22,500 nt of DNA from Alphaproteobacteria bacterium (GTDB lineage: Bacteria > Pseudomonadota > Alphaproteobacteria > Sphingomonadales > Emcibacteraceae), in NCBI GenBank assembly GCA_030432815.1, contig JAUILB010000006.1, forward strand, positions 1 through 22,500, written 5' to 3'. Under the pieces are notes generated by a model that was not told the origin of the DNA, ran no database searches, and saw nothing but the letters and a program-made list of their open reading frames with translations. Made by a program: the position numbers and the translations under genes. This document shows, one piece after another, positions 6,654-14,803 of the stretch (position 1 is the first letter of the stretch; each line of letters begins with the position of its first letter).

Positions 6654-7874
6654 ATGTCGCGAATAGTTATGAAGTTTGGCGGTACTTCCGTTGCGGATCT
6701 GGATCGCATAAGAAATGTTGCCCAACGCGTAAAAAAAGAATTTGATAAGGGGAACGAAGTTGCTGTGCTTGTTTCCGCTATGGCCGGAACAACGGATCAG
6801 CTTTCAAAATGGGTTGAAGAACTTTCTCCCATGCATGATGCGCGCGAATATGCGACGGTGGTTTCCGCAGGCGAACAAATTACGGCCGGTCTTCTTTCAA
6901 TTGCACTGCAGGATATTGGTATCCCGGCCCGTTCATGGCTGGGCTGGCAAATTCCGTTTAAAACAAATCAGCTTCATAGTGCAGCACGCATTGAAGAGAT
7001 AGGTACTGAAGAAATAATAAAACGCCTGGAAACAGGAACCGTGTGTGTTGTAGCCGGATTTCAGGGGATATCGAAAGACAATCGAATTACGACATTGGGA
7101 CGCGGAGGATCAGATACATCTGCAGTTGCCCTTGCAGCAGCGCTTAAAGCTGATCAATGCGACATATATACTGATGTGGAAGGAGTATATACTACGGATC
7201 CCCGCATCGTACCCCGCGCACAAAAGCTGGATAAAATTACTTATGAAGAAATGCTCGAAATGGCGTCCCTTGGCGCCAAAGTGCTTCAAACAAGGTCCGT
7301 TGCGTTGGCGATGAACCACAAGGTGCGCGTGCAGGTACTGTCGAGCTTTACTGATAAACCCGGAACATTGGTTGTTGATGAGGACGAAATCGTGGAAAAA
7401 CAAGTTGTAAGTGGCATAGCCTATGCCAAGGATGAAGCGCAGGTTACTTTGGTTGGCGTTAATAACAAGCCGGGGATCGCAAGTGAGCTATTTACCCTGC
7501 TCGCCAATGAAAATATCAATGTGGATATGATTATTCAGAATGAAACCGAAGACGGCAAGAAAACAGATGTGACCTTTACGGTAACTGAAAATGATCTGGA
7601 AAAGGCCAAAAATATTTTAAAGACAAGCAACAGTGTTGAATATGCAAATCTTATGACTGACCGCAATGTGGTAAAGATATCCGTTATTGGTGTGGGTATG
7701 CGTTCTCACGCCGGTGTTGCGGCAACAATGTTTAAAACCCTTGCGGCAAAAGGAATAAATATCAAGGTTATTTCGACTTCGGAAATTAAAATCAGTGTTC
7801 TGATAGATGTGGAATATACGGAACTTGCTGTGCGGGCACTTCATACGGCATATGGCCTTGACGGCGAATATTAG
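6654..7874 (+). CDS. lysC: Aspartate kinase
   Basis: 406 residues from ATG 6654. It phosphorylates aspartate with ATP, the first step to lysine, threonine, methionine and diaminopimelate. The kinase domain (1-240) shows KFGGTSVAD at 7-15, the GRGGSDTSAVALA catalytic and nucleotide segment at 149-161, and TDPRIVP at 181-187. Two regulatory ACT domains follow (about 262-330 and 340-405), with VNNKPGIASELF and IGVGMRSHAGVAATMF, the likely sites for lysine/threonine feedback. The size and two-ACT layout fit the monofunctional class, not a fusion to homoserine dehydrogenase. An upstream in-frame extension to 6570 is rejected because its residues are not kinase-like and it lies in the divergent promoter region. 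The next gene starts 2 nt after the stop. Confidence 0.96.
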   Translation: MSRIVMKFGGTSVADLDRIRNVAQRVKKEFDKGNEVAVLVSAMAGTTDQLSKWVEELSPMHDAREYATVVSAGEQITAGLLSIALQDIGIPARSWLGWQIPFKTNQLHSAARIEEIGTEEIIKRLETGTVCVVAGFQGISKDNRITTLGRGGSDTSAVALAAALKADQCDIYTDVEGVYTTDPRIVPRAQKLDKITYEEMLEMASLGAKVLQTRSVALAMNHKVRVQVLSSFTDKPGTLVVDEDEIVEKQVVSGIAYAKDEAQVTLVGVNNKPGIASELFTLLANENINVDMIIQNETEDGKKTDVTFTVTENDLEKAKNILKTSNSVEYANLMTDRNVVKISVIGVGMRSHAGVAATMFKTLAAKGINIKVISTSEIKISVLIDVEYTELAVRALHTAYGLDGEY

Positions 7875-7876
7875 AA

Positions 7877-8896
7877 ATGGGCGAAAGCATGAATAAAGAG
7901 GGTTTTAAGAAACTCAATAAGCTTTGGAAGAAAGGGACAGACTTCCTGGGTACCGAATATGCTATACTTGGTGGGGCGATGAGCTGGCTATCTGAAAGCA
8001 ATCTCGTCAGTGCGCTTTCAAATGCCGGGGGATTCGGTGTAATTGCCTGTGGCAGCATGAATCCGGAACAGCTTTCAAAAGTAATTGAAGAGACGCATGC
8101 AAAGACCAAAAAACCGTTCGGCGTTAATCTGATCACGATGCATCCTCAAATTGATGAACTTATTGACGTGACCCTTAAGCAAAATGTCAAATTTATTGTT
8201 CTGGCCGGGGGTATTCCGACGGGCGACTCGATTAAACGCATTAAAGATGGCGGTGCTAAGGTAATCTGTTTCTCTCCTGCGCTTATTCTTGCAAAAAAAC
8301 TCATTCGGAGCGGGGCTGATGCCCTGGTCGTTGAGGGATCAGAAGCTGGAGGACATATTGGCCCGGTATCGACATCAGTACTGGCGCAGGAAATACTTCC
8401 ACATATTAAAGATGTGCCCGTTTTCGTTGCAGGGGGAATCGGACGCGGCGAAGTGATGGCCTCCTATCTGCAGATGGGAGCATCAGGTTGCCAGCTTGGT
8501 ACAATGTTCGTCTGTGCCGAAGAATCCATTGCCCATGAAAATTTCAAAAAAATGTTTATTAGAAGCAATGCCCGGGACGCAGTTACATCAGTACAAATCG
8601 ATAAACGGTTTCCGGTAATACCCGTGCGCGCACTTAAAAATGCAGCTTCTGTGGAATTTATGGATGTTCAGCGTGAAGTGATTAATAAATACCAGTCAGG
8701 CGAACTTGAAATGGATGCGGCCCAACTGGAAATAGAACATTATTGGGCCGGTGCTCTAAGGCGGGCGGTGATTGAAGGAGATGTGGAAAACGGGTCTGTA
8801 ATGGCCGGCCAAAGCGTTGGTATGGTAAAAAAAGTTGAGCCTGTTTCAGAAATCATTGCGAATCTGATAGAACAGGCCGCAGAACAATTGGCTTAG
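7877..8896 (+). CDS. Nitronate monooxygenase / FabK-like FMN-dependent TIM-barrel protein
   Basis: 339 residues (a second ATG at 7889 is an equally possible start; neither has a strong ribosome binding site). The fold signature of the 2-nitropropane dioxygenase superfamily is present: an N-terminal GGAMSWLS (32-39) and SNAGGFGVIA (48-57), VEGSEAGGHIGP (152-163) with the conserved His160, the FMN phosphate loop VAGGIGRG (184-191), and AGQSVGMV near the C-terminus (310-317). Members either oxidise toxic nitronates with FMN or, as FabK, reduce enoyl-ACP. I prefer nitronate monooxygenase-like but cannot exclude FabK. It is packed between lysC (2 nt) and ptsP (38 nt), so it is probably in their operon, which is an unexpected place for it. 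Confidence 0.85.
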   Translation: MGESMNKEGFKKLNKLWKKGTDFLGTEYAILGGAMSWLSESNLVSALSNAGGFGVIACGSMNPEQLSKVIEETHAKTKKPFGVNLITMHPQIDELIDVTLKQNVKFIVLAGGIPTGDSIKRIKDGGAKVICFSPALILAKKLIRSGADALVVEGSEAGGHIGPVSTSVLAQEILPHIKDVPVFVAGGIGRGEVMASYLQMGASGCQLGTMFVCAEESIAHENFKKMFIRSNARDAVTSVQIDKRFPVIPVRALKNAASVEFMDVQREVINKYQSGELEMDAAQLEIEHYWAGALRRAVIEGDVENGSVMAGQSVGMVKKVEPVSEIIANLIEQAAEQLA

Positions 8897-8934
8897 TCCC
8901 CTAAAAAGGAAACAAGCGTATCAGGGAGGGTAGT

Positions 8935-11199
8935 TTGACCCCCATTAAAAATGCCCCTCGTCAAATGATGAGGCAGCTGCATGAAATTATGGCTAGCGCA
9001 GACGAAGCGGAAATTCGTCTGAATAAAGTCGTACATCTTGTTGCTACAAATATGGTTGCTGAAGTTTGTTCAGCCTATTTTATTCGTGGCGGGGATACGC
9101 TAGAATTGTTTGCGACCGAAGGACTAAAGGCTGAAGCCGTTCACCAAACACGTCTTAGAGTCGGTGAAGGGCTTGTTGGACTGGTGGCCGCGACCGGCTC
9201 ATCTCTTAATCTCAGCAATGCCCAGGATCATCCGAAATTTGTTTACCGCCCTGAAACCGGAGAGGAAATATATAAATCCATGTTGGCAGTTCCGATTTTG
9301 CGAATCGGGAAGGTTGTTGGTGTTCTGGTGGTGCAAAACCAGGTCAGCCGCCACTATTCGGAAGAAGAAGAGGAAGCATTGCAAACAATAGCGATGGTAC
9401 TGGCTGAACTCGTGGTAAGCGGTGATCTTGTTAAGGCGCAGGATAAAAAAGACGGTGTAGAGGATAGAGCAACAGTAACCCGTTACCAGGGGACAGTTTT
9501 CGCAGAGGGTTTCGCCGAAGGGGTTGTGGTTATGCACGAACCCAAGCTCGAAATTACCCAGCATCTTTCAGAAGATTATGACCTTCAGCTTAAAAAACTT
9601 GAAGAAGGTTTTAACAGTCTGCTTGAACAGCTAGATGAAATCATGTCCGCTGAAGATATACTTCACCACGGTGAACACCGTGAAATACTTGATGTTTACA
9701 AGTTATTTGCGATGGACAAAGGGTGGCGCCGTAAAATTGAAGATGCCATTGAAAGCGGGCTTACGGCGGAAGCAGCTGTTGAAAAAATCCAGGTTGAAAA
9801 TCGATCCAAAATGATGAAAACGGAAGATCCGTATCTTCGGGACCGTCTTAGCGACCTTGATGATCTTGCCAACCGCCTCATAAGACACTTGATGGGTAAA
9901 GCGGGTACAGCAGCAGATAAAGCATTGCCAAAAAATGCGGTTGTGATCGCAAATAACATGGGCCCGGCAGAGCTACTGGATTATGACAGAGACCGGCTGA
10001 AAGCAGTTATTCTGAAAGAGGGGGCGCAAACATCGCATGTTGCAATCGTTGCCCGCGCCCTTGGCATTCCAATGATCGGTCAGATTAATGAGAATATTCT
10101 CGATCTTGAAGATGGAGCACAAATTATTGTTCATGGTCTGGACGGTGAAATATATATCGACCCCCCTCCGGAGATTCTTGAAAGTTACCGAGGAACAATT
10201 GCGGCACGTGCAAAGCTTCTTGCCCGTTATGATGGCATGCGCGAAAAACCTGTTGTAACCAAAGATGGGGTTGATATTGAGTTGGTTGTTAATGGCGGAC
10301 TGTCAATGGATATTGACGGTATGCACAGAACCGGTGCAGCAGGTGTTGGTCTTTTCAGAACTGAATTTCAGTTTATGATCAGTAAAACACTGCCAAGAAT
10401 TAGGCCTCAGGCGGAATTTTACAAGTCAATAATTGATGCTGCAGAAGGAAAACCGGTTACTTTCAGAACCCTCGATATTGGTGGTGATAAGGAAGTGTCT
10501 TTTTTGAAACGGGATAATGAAGAAAACCCAGCACTGGGGTGGCGGGCTATTCGTATAGCACTTGATCGTCCGGCTTTGCTTCGTTACCAATTGCGCGCTC
10601 TCATCACGGCCGCGGCGGGAACGACACTTCGGGTGATGTTCCCGATGATAACCACAGTCGCAGAATTTAAACTGGCAAAATCAATTCTCGAAAAAGAATT
10701 AAGTCGCCATCGAAAGAATAACAGGCCGATACCTGAAGATGTAAAAGTCGGTACTATGCTGGAAGTTCCAAGTCTGGTTTGGCAGCTTGATGACCTTCTG
10801 CCCCTAGTGGATTTTATTTCAATTGGCAGTAATGATCTGATGCAGTTTTTTTATGCCAGTGACCGGGAAAATCCGAAACTAAGCAACCGGTATGATCCAC
10901 TTTCACCACCATCACTCAAAATGTTGAAACATATTATCGACAAATGTAATGCCTTCAATAAGCCGTTGACACTATGTGGAGAAATCGGTGGAAAGACGGT
11001 AAGCGCGCTTGCGCTGATAGCCATAGGCTTTAGAAGATTATCCCTTGCACCAGCAGCAATTGGACCGGTGAAAATGATGATCAGAAGCCTTAATCTAAGC
11101 CAGGCTGAGGAATTCATCGAAGAATTGCTGAGTCGCTCCGATCCTAATATCAGGGCGGAATTAAGGGCGTTTGCCAAGGACCAAAAGGTTAAAATTTAG
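8935..11199 (+). CDS. ptsP: PTS-Ntr enzyme I, phosphoenolpyruvate-protein phosphotransferase PtsP
   Basis: 754 residues. It takes phosphate from PEP and passes it to NPr in the nitrogen phosphotransfer system, a regulatory chain rather than a sugar importer. Domains in order: GAF (about 20-165), enzyme I N-terminal helical domain (about 187-315), the swivelling phosphohistidine domain with GAQTSHVAIVARALGIP (H368), and the PEP-binding TIM barrel with GLFRTEF (472-478), IGSNDLMQF (630-638) and C681 in LCGEIGGK. The GAF domain identifies PtsP over sugar PTS enzyme I. The start is TTG 8935, favoured by a strong ribosome binding site (AGGGAGGG at about 8922-8930) and near 5' placement to the GAF domain. 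The C681 loop reads CGEIGG, where CGEMAG is usual. Co-transcription with lysC is likely. Confidence 0.95.
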   Translation: MTPIKNAPRQMMRQLHEIMASADEAEIRLNKVVHLVATNMVAEVCSAYFIRGGDTLELFATEGLKAEAVHQTRLRVGEGLVGLVAATGSSLNLSNAQDHPKFVYRPETGEEIYKSMLAVPILRIGKVVGVLVVQNQVSRHYSEEEEEALQTIAMVLAELVVSGDLVKAQDKKDGVEDRATVTRYQGTVFAEGFAEGVVVMHEPKLEITQHLSEDYDLQLKKLEEGFNSLLEQLDEIMSAEDILHHGEHREILDVYKLFAMDKGWRRKIEDAIESGLTAEAAVEKIQVENRSKMMKTEDPYLRDRLSDLDDLANRLIRHLMGKAGTAADKALPKNAVVIANNMGPAELLDYDRDRLKAVILKEGAQTSHVAIVARALGIPMIGQINENILDLEDGAQIIVHGLDGEIYIDPPPEILESYRGTIAARAKLLARYDGMREKPVVTKDGVDIELVVNGGLSMDIDGMHRTGAAGVGLFRTEFQFMISKTLPRIRPQAEFYKSIIDAAEGKPVTFRTLDIGGDKEVSFLKRDNEENPALGWRAIRIALDRPALLRYQLRALITAAAGTTLRVMFPMITTVAEFKLAKSILEKELSRHRKNNRPIPEDVKVGTMLEVPSLVWQLDDLLPLVDFISIGSNDLMQFFYASDRENPKLSNRYDPLSPPSLKMLKHIIDKCNAFNKPLTLCGEIGGKTVSALALIAIGFRRLSLAPAAIGPVKMMIRSLNLSQAEEFIEELLSRSDPNIRAELRAFAKDQKVKI

Positions 11200-11506
11200 C
11201 GATTCAAGGCCAAATTCTCTTATAATTACCGTAAGTTCGCGTTTTTTGTTGACTCTTTGCATTAAATTAATGTTGACTCTGACAACCTAGGGGAAATTAT
11301 TAATTTTGTCTGCTTTAGTACTGTTAAGAATAAAAAGTTATTTTTGTTTAACGATTTTATAATCTTATTGGGCAACAATGATGGTTTAATGCATAAAAAG
11401 TTAACCATATTTATTAACGATAGCTGATTATTAATAAGTGAATATAGTAGGCAAGCACCTAAAATATAAATAAATAACTGGGTGTTATGGAACTGGGATT
11501 AAAATA
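11200..11506 (+). promoter_or_regulatory. AT-rich 307-bp control region before the RodZ-like gene
   Basis: No gene of useful length is seen here. The stretch holds two exact copies of TGTTGACTCT (11247-11256 and 11271-11280), each containing TTGACT, which resembles a -35 element. It also has a consensus-like TATAAT at 11358-11363 and an imperfect repeat made of ATAAAAAGTTA followed by TTAACGAT (11330-11355 and 11393-11421). A six-codon open frame at 11487-11507 ends on the downstream GTG start. I infer the promoter of the RodZ-like gene lies here, but no complete -35/-10 pair with good spacing can be assigned. I see no convincing terminator for ptsP. Confidence 0.5.
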
Positions 11507-12313
11507 GTGAACTCGATTTGTAAGGATATAAAATCTAACGCGACTGAGACAAATGTCGGGAAGATTTTAAAAGAAGCAAGGCAAAAACATAAAGTACGGG
11601 ATTTAAATGTTATTGCTGAAGATTTATGTATTAAACCCTATTTGTTGGAAGCTTTGGAGCAAGGCAATTTTGCCTCCTTCCCGTCATCGTGTTATGCGAC
11701 TGGATTTTTAAAAAATTATGCTTCATATCTTGGTTTAAATACCCGTGATATTGTTTCGCGCTATGAGGCGGAATATGTGGGATCCAGAGAATGTGTAGTT
11801 CTAACATTTCCGGAAGCAAAAAAATATAATAAGATACCGGTAAAGGGAATCGCCGGAATAACAACCCTTTGCGTTGCAATCATTGTTGGGTTATGGGCCG
11901 GATTTGGGAGTCTGAATACTGAAGAAGTAGCAGCACCGACAAATCTGCATTCGGAAATATCCGTGCCTGTAGAAGAATCCAGCCCGATAGTTGAAAAGGC
12001 TACCAGCCCGATAGATGAAAAGGCTGAAAGCATTACGGTTGCTGCTAATGAAATACATTTCAAGGCGACACAGGATGTATGGGTGCGTCTGTCAGAAACA
12101 GATGGCTCGGTTCGTATGGAGAAAATTCTTAATAAAGGACAGGATTTATATGCCCCTGCTGGCGAAGGCCTTAGTTTAATGACCAACAATGCGGCGGCAC
12201 TTGCATTTTTAGCTAAAGATGGAGAAGTAAAGCCACTCGGAAATCAAGGTCAGATAATTGAGAATATAAAACTTGAGCAGCAGGAACTTGTGGAACTCTC
12301 CCTTCTTGATTAA
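11507..12313 (+). CDS. RodZ-like membrane protein: HTH, one TM segment, DUF4115 domain
   Basis: 268 residues from GTG 11507, with a modest GGGA site 8 nt upstream. Order of parts: a cytoplasmic helix-turn-helix of the RodZ/HTH_25 type (about 15-90, with VGKILKEARQ and the YATGFLKNYASYLGL block), a basic stretch, one transmembrane helix (about 114-136, GIAGITTLCVAIIVGLWAGF), a low-complexity linker, and a periplasmic DUF4115 beta-domain (about 185-255, KATQDVWVRLSETDG). RodZ links the MreB cytoskeleton to the cell-wall machinery and helps set cell shape; this role is inferred from architecture. The linker contains an 8-residue tandem repeat (SPIVEKAT / SPIDEKAE) from a 24-bp duplication. Position before ispG is conserved in alphaproteobacteria. 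An intrinsic terminator follows. Confidence 0.87.
   Translation: MNSICKDIKSNATETNVGKILKEARQKHKVRDLNVIAEDLCIKPYLLEALEQGNFASFPSSCYATGFLKNYASYLGLNTRDIVSRYEAEYVGSRECVVLTFPEAKKYNKIPVKGIAGITTLCVAIIVGLWAGFGSLNTEEVAAPTNLHSEISVPVEESSPIVEKATSPIDEKAESITVAANEIHFKATQDVWVRLSETDGSVRMEKILNKGQDLYAPAGEGLSLMTNNAAALAFLAKDGEVKPLGNQGQIIENIKLEQQELVELSLLD
11979..12026 (+). repeat. 24-bp tandem duplication inside the RodZ-like linker
   Basis: Two adjacent 24-bp units (11979-12002 and 12003-12026) start with CCAGCCCGATAG and differ at two positions. They are in frame and encode two copies of an SPI(V/D)EKA motif in the periplasmic linker next to the membrane. The near-identity suggests a recent slippage or duplication event. 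Confidence 0.85.
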
Positions 12314-12351
12314 TTAATTCAAAGAAACTGTAAAAACCATTTTCAAAATTG

Positions 12352-12382
12352 TTCCCCCCTTGGTATTAAAGGGGGGATTTTT
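12352..12382 (+). terminator. Intrinsic terminator after the RodZ-like gene, just before ispG
   Basis: A stem CCCCCCTT (12354-12361) pairs with AAGGGGGG (12369-12376), leaving a 7-nt loop, and is followed by A and then TTTTT (12378-12382). This is a classic rho-independent terminator on the plus strand. It ends 34 bp before the ispG ATG, which leaves little space for an independent ispG promoter (see findings). Confidence 0.85.
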
Positions 12383-12416
12383 AGTGCAATATGCGCCATT
12401 CAGTTTGGAATAATAG

Positions 12417-13529
12417 ATGAGCCTTCGACCATATCGTGATGTCATTCGTCGTAATTGCCGCCAGATTATGGTGGGGAATATCCCTGTAGGGGGTGATGCC
12501 CCCATCAGTGTGCAGTCAATGACCAATACGCTTACGACGGATGTTAAAGCGACCATTGCCCAAATTCATGCACTTGAAGATGCGGGCGCAGATATTGTCA
12601 GGGTATCCTGCCCCGATGAAGCATCAACAAAAGCACTTGGTGAAATTATTGAAAATGTATCAGTACCGATTGTTGCAGATATACATTTTCATTATAAAAG
12701 GGCCATTGAAGCGGCTGAGGCTGGTGCAGCATGTCTGCGTATCAACCCGGGCAATATTGGTAACGCTGAACGGGTACGTGAAGTGGTTAAAGCCGCAAAA
12801 GATTATAATTGCTCAATGCGTATTGGCGTTAATGCGGGATCGCTTGAAAAACACTTGCTTGAAAAATACGGTGAACCTTGCCCCGAGGCGATGGTGGAAA
12901 GTGCGTTGGAACATGCACGTATATTAGAGGAAAACGACTTTTTTGAATTTAAAATAAGTGTCAAAGCATCGGATGTATTTTTGGCTGTAGCCGCGTATCA
13001 GGGGCTGGCAGATGCCTGTGACTATCCGCTTCATATTGGAATCACAGAAGCAGGAGGTCTTCGTGCGGGAACAGTGAAATCATCTATCGGTATGGGGATG
13101 CTGCTTTGGTCCGGTATTGGTGATACGATCCGCGTTTCATTGTCGGCTGATCCTGTAGAAGAAATTAAAGTCGGGTTTGATATGCTTAAAAGCCTTGATC
13201 TTAGGCATCGGGGCGTCCGGATTATCTCCTGCCCTTCTTGCGCCCGTCAGGCATATCCGGTTATCAAAACGGTGGAAACCCTGGAAAAACGTCTTGAGCA
13301 TATTTCAACACCTTTAAGTTTAAGCATTATCGGTTGTGTGGTAAATGGCCCGGGAGAAGCCAAGGAAACGGATATTGGCCTAACCGGTGGTGGTAACGGT
13401 AATCACATGGTTTATCTTAACGGCATGACGGATCATAAAATTGATGATGACAATCTGGTCGATCATATTGTAGAGCTGGTAGAGGCAAAAGCAGCCGATA
13501 TTGAAGCACAAAATAAAAAAGCATCATAG
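12417..13529 (+). CDS. ispG: 4-hydroxy-3-methylbut-2-en-1-yl diphosphate synthase IspG
   Basis: 370 residues, the usual size of the two-domain bacterial enzyme. IspG carries out the penultimate step of the MEP isoprenoid pathway, converting methylerythritol cyclodiphosphate to HMBPP with a 4Fe-4S cluster. Cluster ligands are seen as C272 and C275 (SCPSCARQ) and C307 (IIGCVVNGPGE), with E314 as the likely fourth ligand or catalytic residue. The N-terminal TIM-barrel part has VGGDAPISVQSMTNT (24-38) and INPGNIG (109-115). ATG 12417 is preceded by GGAA at 12407-12410. hisS begins 20 bp after the stop with its own ribosome binding site, so ispG probably leads the hisS-prfA-prmC set. Confidence 0.96.
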   Translation: MSLRPYRDVIRRNCRQIMVGNIPVGGDAPISVQSMTNTLTTDVKATIAQIHALEDAGADIVRVSCPDEASTKALGEIIENVSVPIVADIHFHYKRAIEAAEAGAACLRINPGNIGNAERVREVVKAAKDYNCSMRIGVNAGSLEKHLLEKYGEPCPEAMVESALEHARILEENDFFEFKISVKASDVFLAVAAYQGLADACDYPLHIGITEAGGLRAGTVKSSIGMGMLLWSGIGDTIRVSLSADPVEEIKVGFDMLKSLDLRHRGVRIISCPSCARQAYPVIKTVETLEKRLEHISTPLSLSIIGCVVNGPGEAKETDIGLTGGGNGNHMVYLNGMTDHKIDDDNLVDHIVELVEAKAADIEAQNKKAS

Positions 13530-13549
13530 TAAAATTTGGGAGAAATAAA

Positions 13550-14803
13550 GTGGCGCGGCTTCAACCAGTGCGCGGAACACACGACATATTAGGCGATAAG
13601 GCAATCCGGTTTCGGACGATATATAATATTTTCAGATCTGTTGCCGAACGATATGGCCATGAAGAAATTGACACGCCCATTTTTGAATTTACAGAAACAT
13701 TCAAAAGAACGCTCGGTGATACCTCTGATGTTGTTACGAAAGAAATGTATACATTTGAAGACCGCGGCGGCGAACAGGTAACTTTGCGCCCGGAATATAC
13801 AGCGGGTATAGCACGGGCCTTCATTTCCAACGGGCTTCAGCAGGTAATGCCGTGTAAATTTTATAGTTATGGACCTATCTTTCGTTATGAGCGCCCCCAA
13901 AAAGGTCGGATGCGGCAGTTTCATCAAATGGATATTGAGATACTTGGCGTTCCTGAAGCGCAGGCAGATATAGAAGTACTGGCGATCGCATCTGATCTTC
14001 TTAATGAACTGGGGATTGGCGATCATATTACACTCGAACTCAATAGTTTGGGAGACCCGGAAAGCAGAAACGCATACCGTGATGCATTGATTGCTTATTT
14101 TGGCGGCTATAAATCCCAATTGAGTGAAGACAGTCTTAAACGTCTTGAAAAAAATCCCATGCGTATTTTGGATAGCAAGGATGAAGGTGATCGCGCGTTA
14201 ATAGAAAATGCACCACGTATTGGTGATTTTTATAATGACTATACCAAAGAATTTTTTAAAGAAGTGATTGGTGGTATAGAAGACATTGGTATCAAATATG
14301 AAATTAATGACCGGTTGGTGCGCGGCCTTGATTATTATTCGCATACGGCTTTTGAATTTACAACCGATCAGCTAGGTGCGCAGGGTGCGGTTATTGCTGG
14401 CGGACGGTATGATGGTCTCATGGAAATGATGGGAGGTCCAAAAACAGCGGGAATAGGATGGGCTGCCGGTATGGAAAGATTGGCGGAACTGATTTCCGAA
14501 GACTTGCTTGAGAAGTCTGCCCGGCCTGTTGTAATTGCGCCTGTTGGAAATGATGCCCAGTCTATGGCTATGAAAATTGCGCATGACCTCCGTGCTGGTG
14601 GCATTGTCGTTGATATGGCTTACCGTGGTAATGTTGGCAAACGCATGAAAAGGGCTAATAAGCAAGGTGCCAGTCATGCCGTATTAATTGGCGAAGCAGA
14701 AATGGCACGAAATGTGGCTATGGTAAAAAACCTTGATCAGGGAAGTCAGGAAGAAATTGCTCTAGACAAGTTGGCATCGTATCTCGCGGAGCAAAGATTA
14801 TGA
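13550..14803 (+). CDS. hisS: Histidine--tRNA ligase
   Basis: 417 residues from GTG 13550 with a strong GGGAGAA site at 13538-13544. It charges tRNA-His with histidine. Class II features: N-terminal RGTHDIL (8-14), motif 2 FRYERPQKGRMRQFHQ (111-126), the histidine-specific RGLDYYSHT (258-266), AGGRYDGL (283-290) and motif 3 GIGWAAGMER (301-310), followed by an anticodon-binding domain (about 325-415). The motif 2 loop is of the common bacterial type, which matters because several alphaproteobacterial orders carry an atypical HisRS (see findings). Its TGA overlaps the prfA ATG by 4 nt. Confidence 0.96.
   Translation: MARLQPVRGTHDILGDKAIRFRTIYNIFRSVAERYGHEEIDTPIFEFTETFKRTLGDTSDVVTKEMYTFEDRGGEQVTLRPEYTAGIARAFISNGLQQVMPCKFYSYGPIFRYERPQKGRMRQFHQMDIEILGVPEAQADIEVLAIASDLLNELGIGDHITLELNSLGDPESRNAYRDALIAYFGGYKSQLSEDSLKRLEKNPMRILDSKDEGDRALIENAPRIGDFYNDYTKEFFKEVIGGIEDIGIKYEINDRLVRGLDYYSHTAFEFTTDQLGAQGAVIAGGRYDGLMEMMGGPKTAGIGWAAGMERLAELISEDLLEKSARPVVIAPVGNDAQSMAMKIAHDLRAGGIVVDMAYRGNVGKRMKRANKQGASHAVLIGEAEMARNVAMVKNLDQGSQEEIALDKLASYLAEQRL

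Noticed and set aside
11401..11418. Canonical CtrA box
   Set aside because: TTAA boxes are present but are 9 bp apart instead of 7, so only a half-site similarity can be claimed.
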